38,274 bases of DNA from contig JBOIBN010000018.1 in NCBI GenBank assembly GCA_050739575.1, positions 1 to 38,274 of the forward strand, written 5' to 3'. Under the pieces are notes generated by a model, which was not told the DNA's origin, ran no database searches, and saw only the letters and a program-made list of their open reading frames with translations. This document shows positions 1-8,458 of the stretch, in pieces (within the stretch, counting starts at the first letter, position 1; every line of letters begins with the position of its first letter). This DNA comes from JBOIBN01 sp050739575. GTDB taxonomy: Bacteria; Pseudomonadota; Gammaproteobacteria; JAKDMP01. Made by a program: the position numbers and the translations under genes.

Positions 1-58
1 CAAGCAGGCGTAGGGCCTCGAGCTTGTACTCGCGCGAAAATGTTTGACGTTTCGACAT
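1..58 (-). CDS. IS3-family transposase OrfA, N-terminal fragment (cut by window edge)
   Basis: Only the first 19 codons are in the window. They read MSKRQTFSREYKLEALRLL, the usual opening of IS3-family OrfA proteins (a small helix-turn-helix protein that binds the element ends and is fused by frameshift to the OrfB integrase). The start is an ATG at 56-58 preceded by GAGGAGG at a normal distance. Whether the gene is intact beyond the edge is unknown. Confidence 0.8.
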   Translation of the reverse strand, partial: MSKRQTFSREYKLEALRLL

Positions 59-118
59 GGAACACCTCCTCAGGCATTGTGTGCCTAACTGAGTGTCCGT
101 GAAAACGGGGGTGGTTCA
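1..118 (-). mobile_element. IS3-family insertion sequence, one terminal end
   Basis: Read on the minus strand, the element begins at 118 with TGAACCACCCCCGTTTTCAC. This matches the TGAACC-type terminal inverted repeat of IS3-family elements. A leader of about 50 nt and a strong GAGGAGG ribosome binding site (about 62-68) follow, then the start of an OrfA-like transposase reading frame. The rest of the element lies left of the window, so its second end, its completeness and the 3-bp target duplication cannot be checked. Confidence 0.8.
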
Positions 119-225
119 GCCACCAAAATCACGCGGCATGTCGACTTAGCCGTTCGGATTTCACCTGTCTGCTCAATGCATGCGTTGCAGCCGCACACGC
201 TTGGTCCGACCGTCCCGGGCGCGTC

Positions 226-948
226 TCAAAGCCAGGGAGATAGGGCCTCGTCGGCAAGGGCGGACCAACCGCGGTTGGCGGCCGGACTCGCAGGACTTGG
301 ATGTGGGAGATAGCCAACCTTGACCTTGCCGATCAGTGCAGCGCACGCCCTCCGCTCCGCATAGCGACCGATGCCGATGACGGCCGCGGGCGCGAGCGCT
401 TCAAAGAGTGCAATGAGGGCACGATCGCAAGCCACTGCGAGCGGCTTCGATTCTTCGCCCCGCAGACGTTCCGGAGTGAGATTGCGCCCGTCGCCGATGA
501 ACAAGAGCGGGCAATAGTTCCATACGAAGAAGCGCGCGAAGAATTTCTCCGGCGTGCCGAAACGTTCGCGCGCCCATCCCCACAGGCGGCTGCCGCTGCC
601 TTCGCGGCGATGACAATCGAAACCGAGGATCGGGTATTTCGGATGCTGCGCCGGCAGCGGTGACTTAAGCGGCGCCTCGATTCCGAGCCACTCGCGCACC
701 ATGACCACATCGCCGAAGGGCACGCCGGTCTGCGCCATGCCCCAGGGACCCGGATTCATGCCAAGCAGAATCACGCGTCCGTTTCCTGCGCCGTAGCGTT
801 CGAGGTAGGCGCGGTGACCCGGCCACGCATAATCGAGCGGGTTATAAACGTGGCTCGGCGTCGTGAAATCGAGTGCCGCCGCCTCGCGTCCGAGCCGGTG
901 CGCAATTTGCACCACGGGATTTTGCGCACTGCGTTTCGAAGCGTTCAC
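226..948 (-). CDS. SMUG1-type (family 3) uracil-DNA glycosylase
   Basis: The product (240 aa) is predicted to excise uracil, and probably oxidised pyrimidines such as hydroxymethyluracil, from DNA as the first step of base excision repair. Two diagnostic SMUG1 motifs are present: GMNPGPWGMAQTGVPFGDV at about residues 63-81, and HPSPASPAANRGW near the C terminus, matching the HPSPRNP minor-groove wedge region of animal SMUG1. The start is a GTG at 946-948 with only a weak AAGG upstream. The gene is divergent from uvrD with 41 bp between the starts. The 107 bp between its stop and the IS end (119-225) show no gene. SMUG1 homologs are known in some bacteria (for example Geobacter) but are far less common than Ung. 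Confidence 0.9.
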   Translation of the reverse strand: MNASKRSAQNPVVQIAHRLGREAAALDFTTPSHVYNPLDYAWPGHRAYLERYGAGNGRVILLGMNPGPWGMAQTGVPFGDVVMVREWLGIEAPLKSPLPAQHPKYPILGFDCHRREGSGSRLWGWARERFGTPEKFFARFFVWNYCPLLFIGDGRNLTPERLRGEESKPLAVACDRALIALFEALAPAAVIGIGRYAERRACAALIGKVKVGYLPHPSPASPAANRGWSALADEALSPWL

Positions 949-972
949 GTCGCCGCCTTGTTCGAGGACCCG

Positions 973-989
973 CCCGCTAGAATAGCGGG
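973..989 (+). promoter_or_regulatory. Palindrome with a -10-like box abutting the uvrD start (possible leaderless promoter)
   Basis: CCCGCTA (973-979) and TAGCGGG (983-989) form a 7-bp inverted repeat with a 3-nt loop ending exactly at the uvrD ATG. It contains TAGAAT (978-983), a 5/6 match to a -10 element. Transcription from it would start about 6-7 nt later, at or next to the ATG at 990. No Shine-Dalgarno sequence is visible. A convincing -35 at 17 nt is lacking, so the promoter call is inference. Confidence 0.4.
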
Positions 990-3125
990 ATGCAGAAAGA
1001 ATTGATTCTCGACGGGCTGAACGACGCCCAACGCGCGGCCGTGACCGCGCCGCCGGGCGCGGTGCTGGTGCTTGCGGGCGCGGGCAGCGGCAAGACGCGC
1101 GTTCTCACGCGGCGCATCGCCTGGGTGATCGCGACCGAATCACTAGCGCCCGACCGGGTGCTCGCCGTCACTTTCACGAACAAGGCGGCGGCGGAAATGC
1201 GCGGCCGCGTCGAACGCCTGCTGGAACAATCCGCAAGTCATTTGTGGATCGGCACCTTTCACGGCCTCGCTCACCGCATGCTGCGCCGTCACCACGAGGC
1301 TGTTGGCCTGCCGGCGAGTTTCCAGATCCTCGACGGCGGCGATCAGCAGCGCCTGATCAAACGTCTCTTGAAAACGCTTGCGCTCGACGAGAAGCACTGG
1401 CCGCCGCGCCAGGTTGCGGCCATCATCAACCGTACCAAGGACGAGGGACGGCGGCTTTCTGAAATCGAAAGCGGCACCGATGCGTATGATCGCACGTTAG
1501 GAAATATCCTTGCCGCCTACGACGAGGCCTGCGAGCGGGCCGGACTGGTGGATTTCGCCGAACTGATCCTGCGCAGCGCGCATCTCTTCAGCGACAACGC
1601 CCACATAGCGGCACAATACCAGGCGCGCTTCCGGCATCTGCTGGTGGATGAATTCCAGGACACCAACACCGTGCAATATCTGTGGCTGCGCGCGATGGCG
1701 GGCGACGCGATCAAGCCCTTCATCGTCGCCGACGACGATCAGTCCATCTACGGCTGGCGCGGCGCGCAGGTCGAAAACCTGAAGCGCTTCCAGCATGACT
1801 ATGTACCGGTCGCGATCGTGCGGCTCGAACAGAACTACCGCTCGACCGGAAACATACTCGCCGCCGCCAACGCCGTGATCGCGAAAAACGTGGAACGCCT
1901 CGGCAAGACCTTGTGGACGGCGGGCGGCGATGGCACGCCGATCGAACTCTACGCCGCCAGCGACGACCGCGACGAAGCGCATCACGTCGCCGCGCGCATC
2001 GAACGCTGGATCGCCGACGGGGGTAGCGCGAGCGACGCGGCCGTTCTCTACCGCTCGAACGCCCAGTCGCGGGTGTTCGAAGAAGTGCTGATCGCGCGCG
2101 GGATTCCCTACCGCGTATATGGCGGACTGCGCTTCTTCGAGCGCGCCGAAATCAAGGACGTGCTCGCCTATCTCAGGCTCGCGCAGCGACGCGAAGATGA
2201 CGCGGCGCTGGAGCGCATCGTGAACGTACCCGCGCGCGGCATCGGCGAACGCACGCTGGAAACTGTGCGCATGCACGCGCGGCGCGAGCGCATTCCGCTG
2301 TGGCAAGCGGTCGTCGCACTCGTAAGCGAGGAAAACAGGCTCACCGCCCGCGCGCGTAGTGCGCTCGCTGCCTTCGTCGCCCTGATCGCACACATCGCTG
2401 AAGGGGTCGCCGCACGCGAACTCGGCGCAGCAATGGAGTTCGCTATCGGCGCAAGCGGACTCGCGGCGCATCACGGCGCCGAAGGCGGCGAACTCGCCGA
2501 GGCCCGGATCGAGAATCTCGCCGAACTCGTGAACGCTGCGACGGAATTTGCGCCCGATCCCGGACTCACGCCGCTCGAGGGTTTTCTGGCCCAGGCGGCG
2601 CTAGAGGCCGGCGATACCCAGGCCGGCGACTGGGCGAGTGCGGCCAAGCTGATGACGCTGCACTCGGCGAAGGGCCTCGAATTTCCCCTCGTTATCGTCG
2701 CCGGGCTGGAAGAAGGTCTCTTCCCGCACCAGAAAAGCACCGAGACGCCGAAGGGTCTGGAAGAAGAGCGGCGTCTGTTCTACGTCGGCATTACGCGCGC
2801 ATGCAAACAGCTCGTCCTCTCCTATGCCGAGAGCCGGCACCTGCATGGGCAGGTGCATTACTCGCGGCCCTCGCGATTTCTTGCGGAGCTGCCCGAAGAC
2901 AGCGTGGAAGAAACGGGGCCGCGCCGTCTCTCGCGCGCCACTGGCGGCCACGGAGACGAAGACGCTCTCGAACTCGGCCGGCGCGTCCGTCATCCGACCT
3001 TCGGCGAGGGCGTCGTGCTCGATCACGACGGCGACGGCGCGCGCCTGCGCCTGAAGGTCGCGTTCGAGAACGGCGGCACCAAATGGCTGGTCGCCGCCTT
3101 CGCCAGACTCGAAGTGCTCGCCTGA
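990..3125 (+). CDS. uvrD: UvrD-type SF1 DNA helicase (helicase II)
   Basis: This is a 3'-5' ATP-dependent helicase for nucleotide excision and mismatch repair, 711 aa, close to the usual ~720. Superfamily 1A motifs appear in order: Q-motif region NDAQRAAV (about 11-18), Walker A AGAGSGKT (about 29-36), DEFQD (motif II), DDDQSIYGWRGA (motif III), LEQNYRS (IV), TLHSAKGLEF (V) and FYVGITRA (VI). The C-terminal ~50 residues (GRRVRHPTFGEGVVLDHDG onward) form the Tudor-like domain typical of UvrD/PcrA, which favours UvrD over Rep. The start ATG lies directly after a palindrome with no ribosome binding site. No LexA box of the CTG-N10-CAG type is seen upstream. Confidence 0.96.
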   Translation: MQKELILDGLNDAQRAAVTAPPGAVLVLAGAGSGKTRVLTRRIAWVIATESLAPDRVLAVTFTNKAAAEMRGRVERLLEQSASHLWIGTFHGLAHRMLRRHHEAVGLPASFQILDGGDQQRLIKRLLKTLALDEKHWPPRQVAAIINRTKDEGRRLSEIESGTDAYDRTLGNILAAYDEACERAGLVDFAELILRSAHLFSDNAHIAAQYQARFRHLLVDEFQDTNTVQYLWLRAMAGDAIKPFIVADDDQSIYGWRGAQVENLKRFQHDYVPVAIVRLEQNYRSTGNILAAANAVIAKNVERLGKTLWTAGGDGTPIELYAASDDRDEAHHVAARIERWIADGGSASDAAVLYRSNAQSRVFEEVLIARGIPYRVYGGLRFFERAEIKDVLAYLRLAQRREDDAALERIVNVPARGIGERTLETVRMHARRERIPLWQAVVALVSEENRLTARARSALAAFVALIAHIAEGVAARELGAAMEFAIGASGLAAHHGAEGGELAEARIENLAELVNAATEFAPDPGLTPLEGFLAQAALEAGDTQAGDWASAAKLMTLHSAKGLEFPLVIVAGLEEGLFPHQKSTETPKGLEEERRLFYVGITRACKQLVLSYAESRHLHGQVHYSRPSRFLAELPEDSVEETGPRRLSRATGGHGDEDALELGRRVRHPTFGEGVVLDHDGDGARLRLKVAFENGGTKWLVAAFARLEVLA

Positions 3126-3183
3126 AGCGAAAGGCCGCTTTCTCTGTCAGAATGTATTCCTTCGCGCCGACAAGGGATAAGGG

Positions 3184-4728
3184 GTGAGCGGAGTCAGCGA
3201 CATCATTCTTTACGTCTTCGCGGCCTACATGGCCGTCGTGCTCGTCATTTCCTTCATCGCTTGGCGGCGCAACAAGAATCTCAAGGATTACATCCTCGCG
3301 GGGCGCGGACTCGGCAATTTTGTCACCGCGCTTTCCGCCGAAGCCTCGGACATGTCGGCCTGGCTGCTGCTCGCGCTGCCCGGTGCGGCCTATGCCTTCG
3401 GGCTCGGCGAAATGTGGATGGCGATCGGCCTCCTCGTCGGTACCTACATCAACTGGCTGCTGGTCGCCCGGCGTCTGCGCGAACAGACCCAGCACTACGG
3501 CGATGCGCTCACGCTGCCCGAGTACTTTGCTCGGCGCTTCAACGACAAGACGCGTATTCTGCGCGGCGTCACCGCGATTTTCATCCTGGTGTTCTTCATC
3601 TTCTACACCAGTTCCGGTTTCGTCGCGGGAGCGGATCTCTTCGAGCGCCTGTTCGGCGTGCCCTACTTCTGGGCGCTCGTCCTCGGCGCGCTGACCGTAA
3701 TGTCCTACACCTTCATCGGCGGCTTTCTCGCCGTCGCCTGGAACGATGTGCTCCAAGGCGCGCTCATGTTTTTCGCACTGGTCGTGGTGGCACTCCTCGG
3801 CCTCGCCTACGTGGGCTGGTTCCACGGACTCGCCGCGACGCTCACGGCGGTGAACGGCGGCCTCGTCCACCCCTTCTACGACGTCGAATACGGCGGCGCC
3901 TTTACCTGGATCGCGATCGTCTCGCTCCTCGCCTGGGGTCTGGGCTACCCCGGCCAGCCGCACATCCTTGCCCGCTTCATGGCGATCAGGAATCCCGCCG
4001 GCATTCCATCCGCGCGGCGCATCGCCATGTTCTGGGTCACCATTGCGCTGGCCGCGGCGATGATCATCGGACTCACCGGGCTCGGCGTGGTCGATCACCC
4101 GCTCGTGGGCGACGAACGCGAGAAGGTCTTCATCTTCATGTCGCTGAAACTGCTTCCGCCCGAAGCGGCGGGAATAGCCCTCGCCGGCATCCTCGCCGCG
4201 ATCATGTCCACCGCCTCGGCGCAGCTTCTGGTTGCCGCCAGCGCCTTCGCGGAGGATATCTACCGTGGCTTCTTCCGCAAGAAAGCGGGGCAGGGAGAAC
4301 TCCTGTGGGCGGCGCGCTTTGCGCTGCTTGCGATCGCCGCGCTTGCCTTCATCGTCGGACTCAATCCTTCGAGCCTGATTCTCGCGCTGGTCGCCTATGC
4401 CTGGGCGGGCTTCGGCGCCGCCTTCGGCCCGGCGATCGTGCTCTCGCTCTACTGGAAGCGCATGAACTGGTTCGGCGCTTTCGCCGGTATCGTGGTCGGC
4501 GGTGTGACGGTGATCGTCTGGCACCATCTCGCAGCCAGCGGCGGCATCTTCGCCCTTTACGAAATGGTGCCCGGCGTGATCTTCTCCACCGTCGCGATTC
4601 TCTTCTTCTCGCTCATCACCCCGCGCCCGGCGGCACGTGCAGCAAGCCGATCACGAGGAGCGCGCAGCCAAAAAGCGCCACGAGGCCATGCAGCGCCACG
4701 GCGAAAAAGGGGCGCGGCAGGCGGCTAG
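3184..4728 (+). CDS. putP: Sodium/proline symporter
   Basis: A solute:sodium symporter family protein (514 aa; E. coli PutP is 502) with about 13 hydrophobic segments. The PutP signature is clear: ASDMSAWLLLALPGAAYAFG near residues 55-74, then EMWMAIGLLVGTYINWLLVARRLR. It imports proline with Na+. No putA is nearby. The GTG start at 3184 follows AAGGGG 58 bp after uvrD. The last ~35 residues (after FFSLITPRPA) are Arg/Ala-rich and unlike PutP tails. They are encoded antisense to the end of the convergent membrane gene, with a 113-bp overlap. The tail therefore probably arose by read-through past an older stop. Confidence 0.92.
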   Translation: MSGVSDIILYVFAAYMAVVLVISFIAWRRNKNLKDYILAGRGLGNFVTALSAEASDMSAWLLLALPGAAYAFGLGEMWMAIGLLVGTYINWLLVARRLREQTQHYGDALTLPEYFARRFNDKTRILRGVTAIFILVFFIFYTSSGFVAGADLFERLFGVPYFWALVLGALTVMSYTFIGGFLAVAWNDVLQGALMFFALVVVALLGLAYVGWFHGLAATLTAVNGGLVHPFYDVEYGGAFTWIAIVSLLAWGLGYPGQPHILARFMAIRNPAGIPSARRIAMFWVTIALAAAMIIGLTGLGVVDHPLVGDEREKVFIFMSLKLLPPEAAGIALAGILAAIMSTASAQLLVAASAFAEDIYRGFFRKKAGQGELLWAARFALLAIAALAFIVGLNPSSLILALVAYAWAGFGAAFGPAIVLSLYWKRMNWFGAFAGIVVGGVTVIVWHHLAASGGIFALYEMVPGVIFSTVAILFFSLITPRPAARAASRSRGARSQKAPRGHAAPRRKRGAAGG

Positions 4729-4987
4729 AGCGGAGCGAAAACAGCAACACTCCACCGAACAACGCGAAGGTCAGGACGAGTGCGCCGGCATCGAACGGCA
4801 AGTCACGAGGTCCCTGCCAGAGCGCCACCGCGACCCACAGACAGGCAAGCCCTGCGATGCCGACGATGGGGTGCGCGTACAACAATGCACGCGGCGCCCG
4901 GTGACGGCTCAAGAGCAAAGCGACGAGCGTCAATCCACCCGCCGCCGCGGCGAAGGCAAGCGCGATGCCGACGAACACAAGCGTCAT
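4616..4987 (-). CDS. Small four-TM membrane protein of unknown function
   Basis: A 123-residue hydrophobic protein with about four membrane segments (roughly residues 3-27, 38-58, 68-86 and 94-117) and short polar loops. I do not recognise the family by name. The ATG at 4985-4987 was chosen because the open frame upstream of it is Arg/Pro/Ser-rich shadow of ntrX, and the hydrophobic protein begins there. It follows ntrX on the same strand after a 22-bp gap and may be the last gene of the def-to-ntrX run. Its 3' 113 bp overlap the tail of convergent putP. Confidence 0.7.
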   Translation of the reverse strand: MTLVFVGIALAFAAAAGGLTLVALLLSRHRAPRALLYAHPIVGIAGLACLWVAVALWQGPRDLPFDAGALVLTFALFGGVLLFSLRSSRLPRPFFAVALHGLVALFGCALLVIGLLHVPPGAG

Positions 4988-5009
4988 GGCAGGAGCTTCG
5001 GGAAAGTAT

Positions 5010-6299
5010 TCAATCCGGCACCTTCTCGTCGCCGGGAAGTTCGATCCCGAGCGCCTTGAGCTTACGGTACAAGTGCGTGCGTTCCAGTCCCACCCGTTCG
5101 GCGAGCTGTGCAACCTTGCCATCGGCGAGTTCGAGTTGAGCCTGAAGGTAGGCGCGTTCGAAACGCTCACGGGCTTCGCGGTACGGCAACCACAACAGGT
5201 CTTCACCGAGACGCGGCACGGTCGGCGCGGCGGCGGCGAGTGCTGCATCTACCTCCTCGATGCCGACGGAGCCGTGGCTGCCGTTAACCAGCACACGTTT
5301 CACCAGATTGCCGAGCTCTTGCAGGTTCCCCGGCCAGTCATGCCGCCGCAGACGATTGAGCGCGGCCACATCGAAGCGGCGAAAGACATAACCCTCGCGG
5401 CCGGCGAGATCGTCCACGTAGTAGCGGATGATTTCCGGCAAAAAATCCTGATAAGCCCGGAGCGGCGGCACCTCGATCACGAATACCGCGAGCTGATCGT
5501 AAAGCGCCCGCCGCAGCTGTCCGGCTGCGAGCCTGGAACTCACCTCCGGACCCGCCGAAGCGGCGAAACGCAGTGCGCCGCTGCTATCGGCAATGAGGGC
5601 GGCGAGCAACTCCTGCATCGACGCCGGGGCGTCGGTGAGTTCGTTCAGGAACAGAAACACCGGCCCGCGCATACGCTCGGCGGTTGCTGTCGCAGCTCGT
5701 AGCTTCGCGGCATCGGTGTCCGCGAGCATCAGCGCCACGAAGCTCCTTTGATCGAGCCGCGCAAGACGCCGCGCGAGCGTCTCGCGGCCGGTACCTGATT
5801 CGCCCACGATCAGGGCGGGTTCGGGGTGTCCGCTCGCGACCTCGAGAGCGCGCTTGAGGGCCGCGATCGCGGGATGCGCATCAATTACGTCGAGCAAGGG
5901 TGCGGCGCCGAGCGGCTCGCGCCGTCGCGGCGCGCTCTTCAAAGCGCGCTCGACCATGTAAAGCAGCTTGGCGAGCGATACCGGCTTTTCGATGAAGTCG
6001 AGCGCGCCAAGACGCGTCGCCTCGATCGCGGTATCCACCGTGCCGTGACCGGATATCATGACCACCGGTGGCACGCCGCCAGGCTGACTCGACCAGTCCC
6101 TGAGGAGCGAGATGCCGTCCTCACCCTCCATCCACACATCGAGCAGCACGAGATCCGGACGCAACGTCGACATCTCGCGCCGCGCGGCTTGGGCATCCGC
6201 GGCGAGCACGACTTCGTAGCCTTCGTCGCCGAGAATCTCGCCGACCGCAGTACGAATCTCCGGTTCGTCGTCCACGACGAGGATGTGCGCCTTGCTCAC
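5010..6299 (-). CDS. ntrX: NtrX-like response regulator with degenerate sigma-54 ATPase domain
   Basis: A 429-aa partner of NtrY. The receiver domain (about 4-120) has the acidic pair D10/D11, phosphoacceptor D54 in LVLLDVWM, and K105. The AAA+ domain (about 138-355) is clearly NtrC-derived but eroded. Walker A reads GESGTGRE (166-173, Lys replaced by Arg) and the Walker B region FLFLNE (215-220, Asp replaced by Asn). The L1 loop with GAFTGA is absent, leaving only about 28 residues between FVAL and Walker B. The position of the second arginine finger (YDQL) is Gln. The DWPGN motif and the C-terminal Fis-type HTH (about 385-420) are intact. It probably binds DNA but cannot activate sigma-54 polymerase. 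The GTG start overlaps the ntrY stop as GTGA, implying coupled translation. Confidence 0.9.
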   Translation of the reverse strand: MSKAHILVVDDEPEIRTAVGEILGDEGYEVVLAADAQAARREMSTLRPDLVLLDVWMEGEDGISLLRDWSSQPGGVPPVVMISGHGTVDTAIEATRLGALDFIEKPVSLAKLLYMVERALKSAPRRREPLGAAPLLDVIDAHPAIAALKRALEVASGHPEPALIVGESGTGRETLARRLARLDQRSFVALMLADTDAAKLRAATATAERMRGPVFLFLNELTDAPASMQELLAALIADSSGALRFAASAGPEVSSRLAAGQLRRALYDQLAVFVIEVPPLRAYQDFLPEIIRYYVDDLAGREGYVFRRFDVAALNRLRRHDWPGNLQELGNLVKRVLVNGSHGSVGIEEVDAALAAAAPTVPRLGEDLLWLPYREARERFERAYLQAQLELADGKVAQLAERVGLERTHLYRKLKALGIELPGDEKVPD

Positions 6300-8458
6300 G
6301 TATCGCCTCCTTTCACGGCGCCGGGCGGCTGAACACTCCGTGGCAGCGTCACCGTCACCTGCGCGCCGCCGCCGGGCACATTGGCGAGCGCGACATGGCC
6401 GCCCTGCTCCTCGGCCAGCTTGCGCACGAGCGCGAGCCCGAGTCCCATTCCCCGATGCTTACGCGTCGCATAGGGCTCAAATCCATGTGCCAGCACGTCG
6501 GGCTCGAAACCGGGGCCGGCATCCTGCACCCGGAGCGCGACCGTGGCGGAATCGGAAGGTCTCGAGGCAACCTGGATCCGGACCCGTGAGCGGGCCGGCA
6601 TGCCTTCCTGCGCCTCGATCGCATTCTTGATGAGATTGTGCAGAATCTGGCGCAGCCGCGCCGCGTCTGCCATGATCGGTTCGAGCCCCGGGGTTGCCTC
6701 TACGCCTAGGGCGAGATCCGCACGGCCGCGGTAAAGCTCAGCGGTTTCGCGCACCAGCACGGCGAGATCCACGCGCGCAAGATGCAGCGGTGGACTTTTC
6801 GCGTACTCGGAAAAGGCGTCCACCATCGTTTGCATCGCCTCGACCTGAGCGATCACAGTCGCCGTCGCCCGATCGAGAATCTCGGCTTCGCGTCCCGCAA
6901 GCGCTGGCAGGCATTTCATGCGCAAGCGCTCGGCCGCAAGCCGGATCGGCATCAACGGATTCTTGATCTCGTGCGCCAGGCGACGTGCGACCTCGCCCCA
7001 GGCGGCGTCGCGCTGGGCGAGAATGAAATCGGTCACGTCCTCGAACAAAAAGACCGTGCCGACGGGCGGTGCCCGCGGTTCGTCCCGCAGTTCCGTGAAC
7101 GCGGCCCGCAGCGTGCGCTCGCCGGCGACGAGATGCACGCGAAACTCGTAGGGCACCGCTGCCGACACCGAATCGGGTGCCAACAAAGGTACAAACTCGG
7201 GGCGTGCCTCGAGCAGCTTCTCCAGTGCTCGTCCAATCCATCGTCCAGCTTCGATGTCGAGCAAATCTGCCGCGGCGGCATTGATGCTGCGCAGATGCCG
7301 CGACCCGTCCACCGTGACCACGCCGGTCGAAAGCGCTCCGAGCACGCTCGCGAGCCACACCCGTTCGTGCTCCAGCGCCTGCTGACCCCGGCTCGCCTGC
7401 TCGCGCGCATCGGTAAGCCCCCGCGTCATGCTGTTGAACGAGCGCGCGAGATCGCTGATTTCATCCCGCCCTTGCTCCGGCACCTTCACGCCAAAGTCGC
7501 CGCGTGCGACGGCCCGGGTGGCATGCACCAGTTGCCGGACCGGGGCAACCATGCGTTGGGCGGCGAAGAATGCCGCCCACACCGCCGCCAGCAGAGACAG
7601 CAGCAATACCAGCGAAAGCGTCAAGGTAAAACTCAGCTTGAGCGGTTGGCGCAGATAGTTGAGTTCGCGATAACGGCCGTAGGCAACTTCCACCCGGCGT
7701 GCGAGCACGCTCTCGTGTCCGCTCACCGGGAACAGGGCCTCGAAGATCTGCGGCGCACCGCCCGCCACCGCCAACGGGGCAAAGGCCTGCACGTAAAGAC
7801 TGTGGGCGCCGGGCGAGTAGAGTTCGACCCGCGGTCCGTTCGCGGCAAGCTGCGCGGCAAGTCCGGCCTTGGGCGCCGGCAGCTCGGCGTGCTGCGGATC
7901 GGCGACGCTGGAGGCAAGGAGCGTACCCGTTCCGTCGAAGACAGCGAGCGTCGTCGCACCGAGTTCGCCGCGCAGACGGAGGAGCGCCGGCGCAAGCGGC
8001 TCCGGTCCGCGATCGGCCAACATGCCGGCCGCCTGCGTGCTCGCCCCGGCGTAGGGTCCGGTCTCGCTCGCGAGCGCCTGACGCGACAAGGAAAGCGCAT
8101 CGCTGAGCGCGCGCGCGACGCTCAGATCGAACCAACTGTCAATGCTGTGATTGATGAACATGACCGAAAAATAAAACACGGCACCCACTGGCAGCACGGC
8201 AAGTGCGGTAAACAAGGCAATCAACCGAGCGGTAAGCCGCGCTCCGGCGCGCTTGCGCCGAAGTGCATAGACGAGTCGGGCGAGATTGATCAGGATGATG
8301 ACGATGAGCAGTAGTCCGACGACGACATTGGCGACGAGCAGCCACAGATGCCATTGGCCGAAGGCCATCGAGTGGCCGGTGCTCAAACTGAGCAAATACA
8401 GGGCAACGCCGACGACGGCAAGCGCCGCGATGAACAGATACGTGGATATACGCTTCAC
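6296..8458 (-). CDS. ntrY: NtrY-like membrane sensor histidine kinase
   Basis: A 720-aa kinase paired with NtrX, linked in other proteobacteria to nitrogen, redox or envelope signals. Visible in order: three N-terminal membrane segments (about 5-24, 36-66 and 77-101), an extracytoplasmic sensor (about 102-272), a fourth segment (about 276-300), HAMP (about 300-352), PAS (about 365-480), the H box RRLAHEIKNPLMPIRL with phosphoacceptor H496, N box HNLIKNAIEA (about 607-616), G1 DAGPGFEP and G2 GMGLGLALVRKL. All kinase motifs look intact, in contrast to its degraded partner. The GTG start at 8456-8458 overlaps the DUF4390 stop (GTGA). A longer upstream frame was rejected because it is a shadow of DUF4390. 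Confidence 0.93.
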   Translation of the reverse strand: MKRISTYLFIAALAVVGVALYLLSLSTGHSMAFGQWHLWLLVANVVVGLLLIVIILINLARLVYALRRKRAGARLTARLIALFTALAVLPVGAVFYFSVMFINHSIDSWFDLSVARALSDALSLSRQALASETGPYAGASTQAAGMLADRGPEPLAPALLRLRGELGATTLAVFDGTGTLLASSVADPQHAELPAPKAGLAAQLAANGPRVELYSPGAHSLYVQAFAPLAVAGGAPQIFEALFPVSGHESVLARRVEVAYGRYRELNYLRQPLKLSFTLTLSLVLLLSLLAAVWAAFFAAQRMVAPVRQLVHATRAVARGDFGVKVPEQGRDEISDLARSFNSMTRGLTDAREQASRGQQALEHERVWLASVLGALSTGVVTVDGSRHLRSINAAAADLLDIEAGRWIGRALEKLLEARPEFVPLLAPDSVSAAVPYEFRVHLVAGERTLRAAFTELRDEPRAPPVGTVFLFEDVTDFILAQRDAAWGEVARRLAHEIKNPLMPIRLAAERLRMKCLPALAGREAEILDRATATVIAQVEAMQTMVDAFSEYAKSPPLHLARVDLAVLVRETAELYRGRADLALGVEATPGLEPIMADAARLRQILHNLIKNAIEAQEGMPARSRVRIQVASRPSDSATVALRVQDAGPGFEPDVLAHGFEPYATRKHRGMGLGLALVRKLAEEQGGHVALANVPGGGAQVTVTLPRSVQPPGAVKGGDT

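Noticed and set aside
949..989. LexA box upstream of uvrD
   Set aside because: No CTG-N10-CAG pattern in the divergent gap.
3126..3145. GAAAG-GCCG-CTTTC hairpin after uvrD as a terminator
   Set aside because: Stem of five weak pairs and no T-run; not enough for an intrinsic terminator.
2791..4527. 578-codon open frame on the minus strand opposite uvrD and putP
   Set aside because: Composition is Arg/Glu/Asp/His-rich with no domain, and both opposite genes are clear full-length family members. It is an antisense shadow of GC-rich codons.
3184..4904. Second plus-strand frame of 547 codons overlapping putP
   Set aside because: Arg/His/Ala-rich with no hydrophobic pattern; a frame-shifted shadow of putP.
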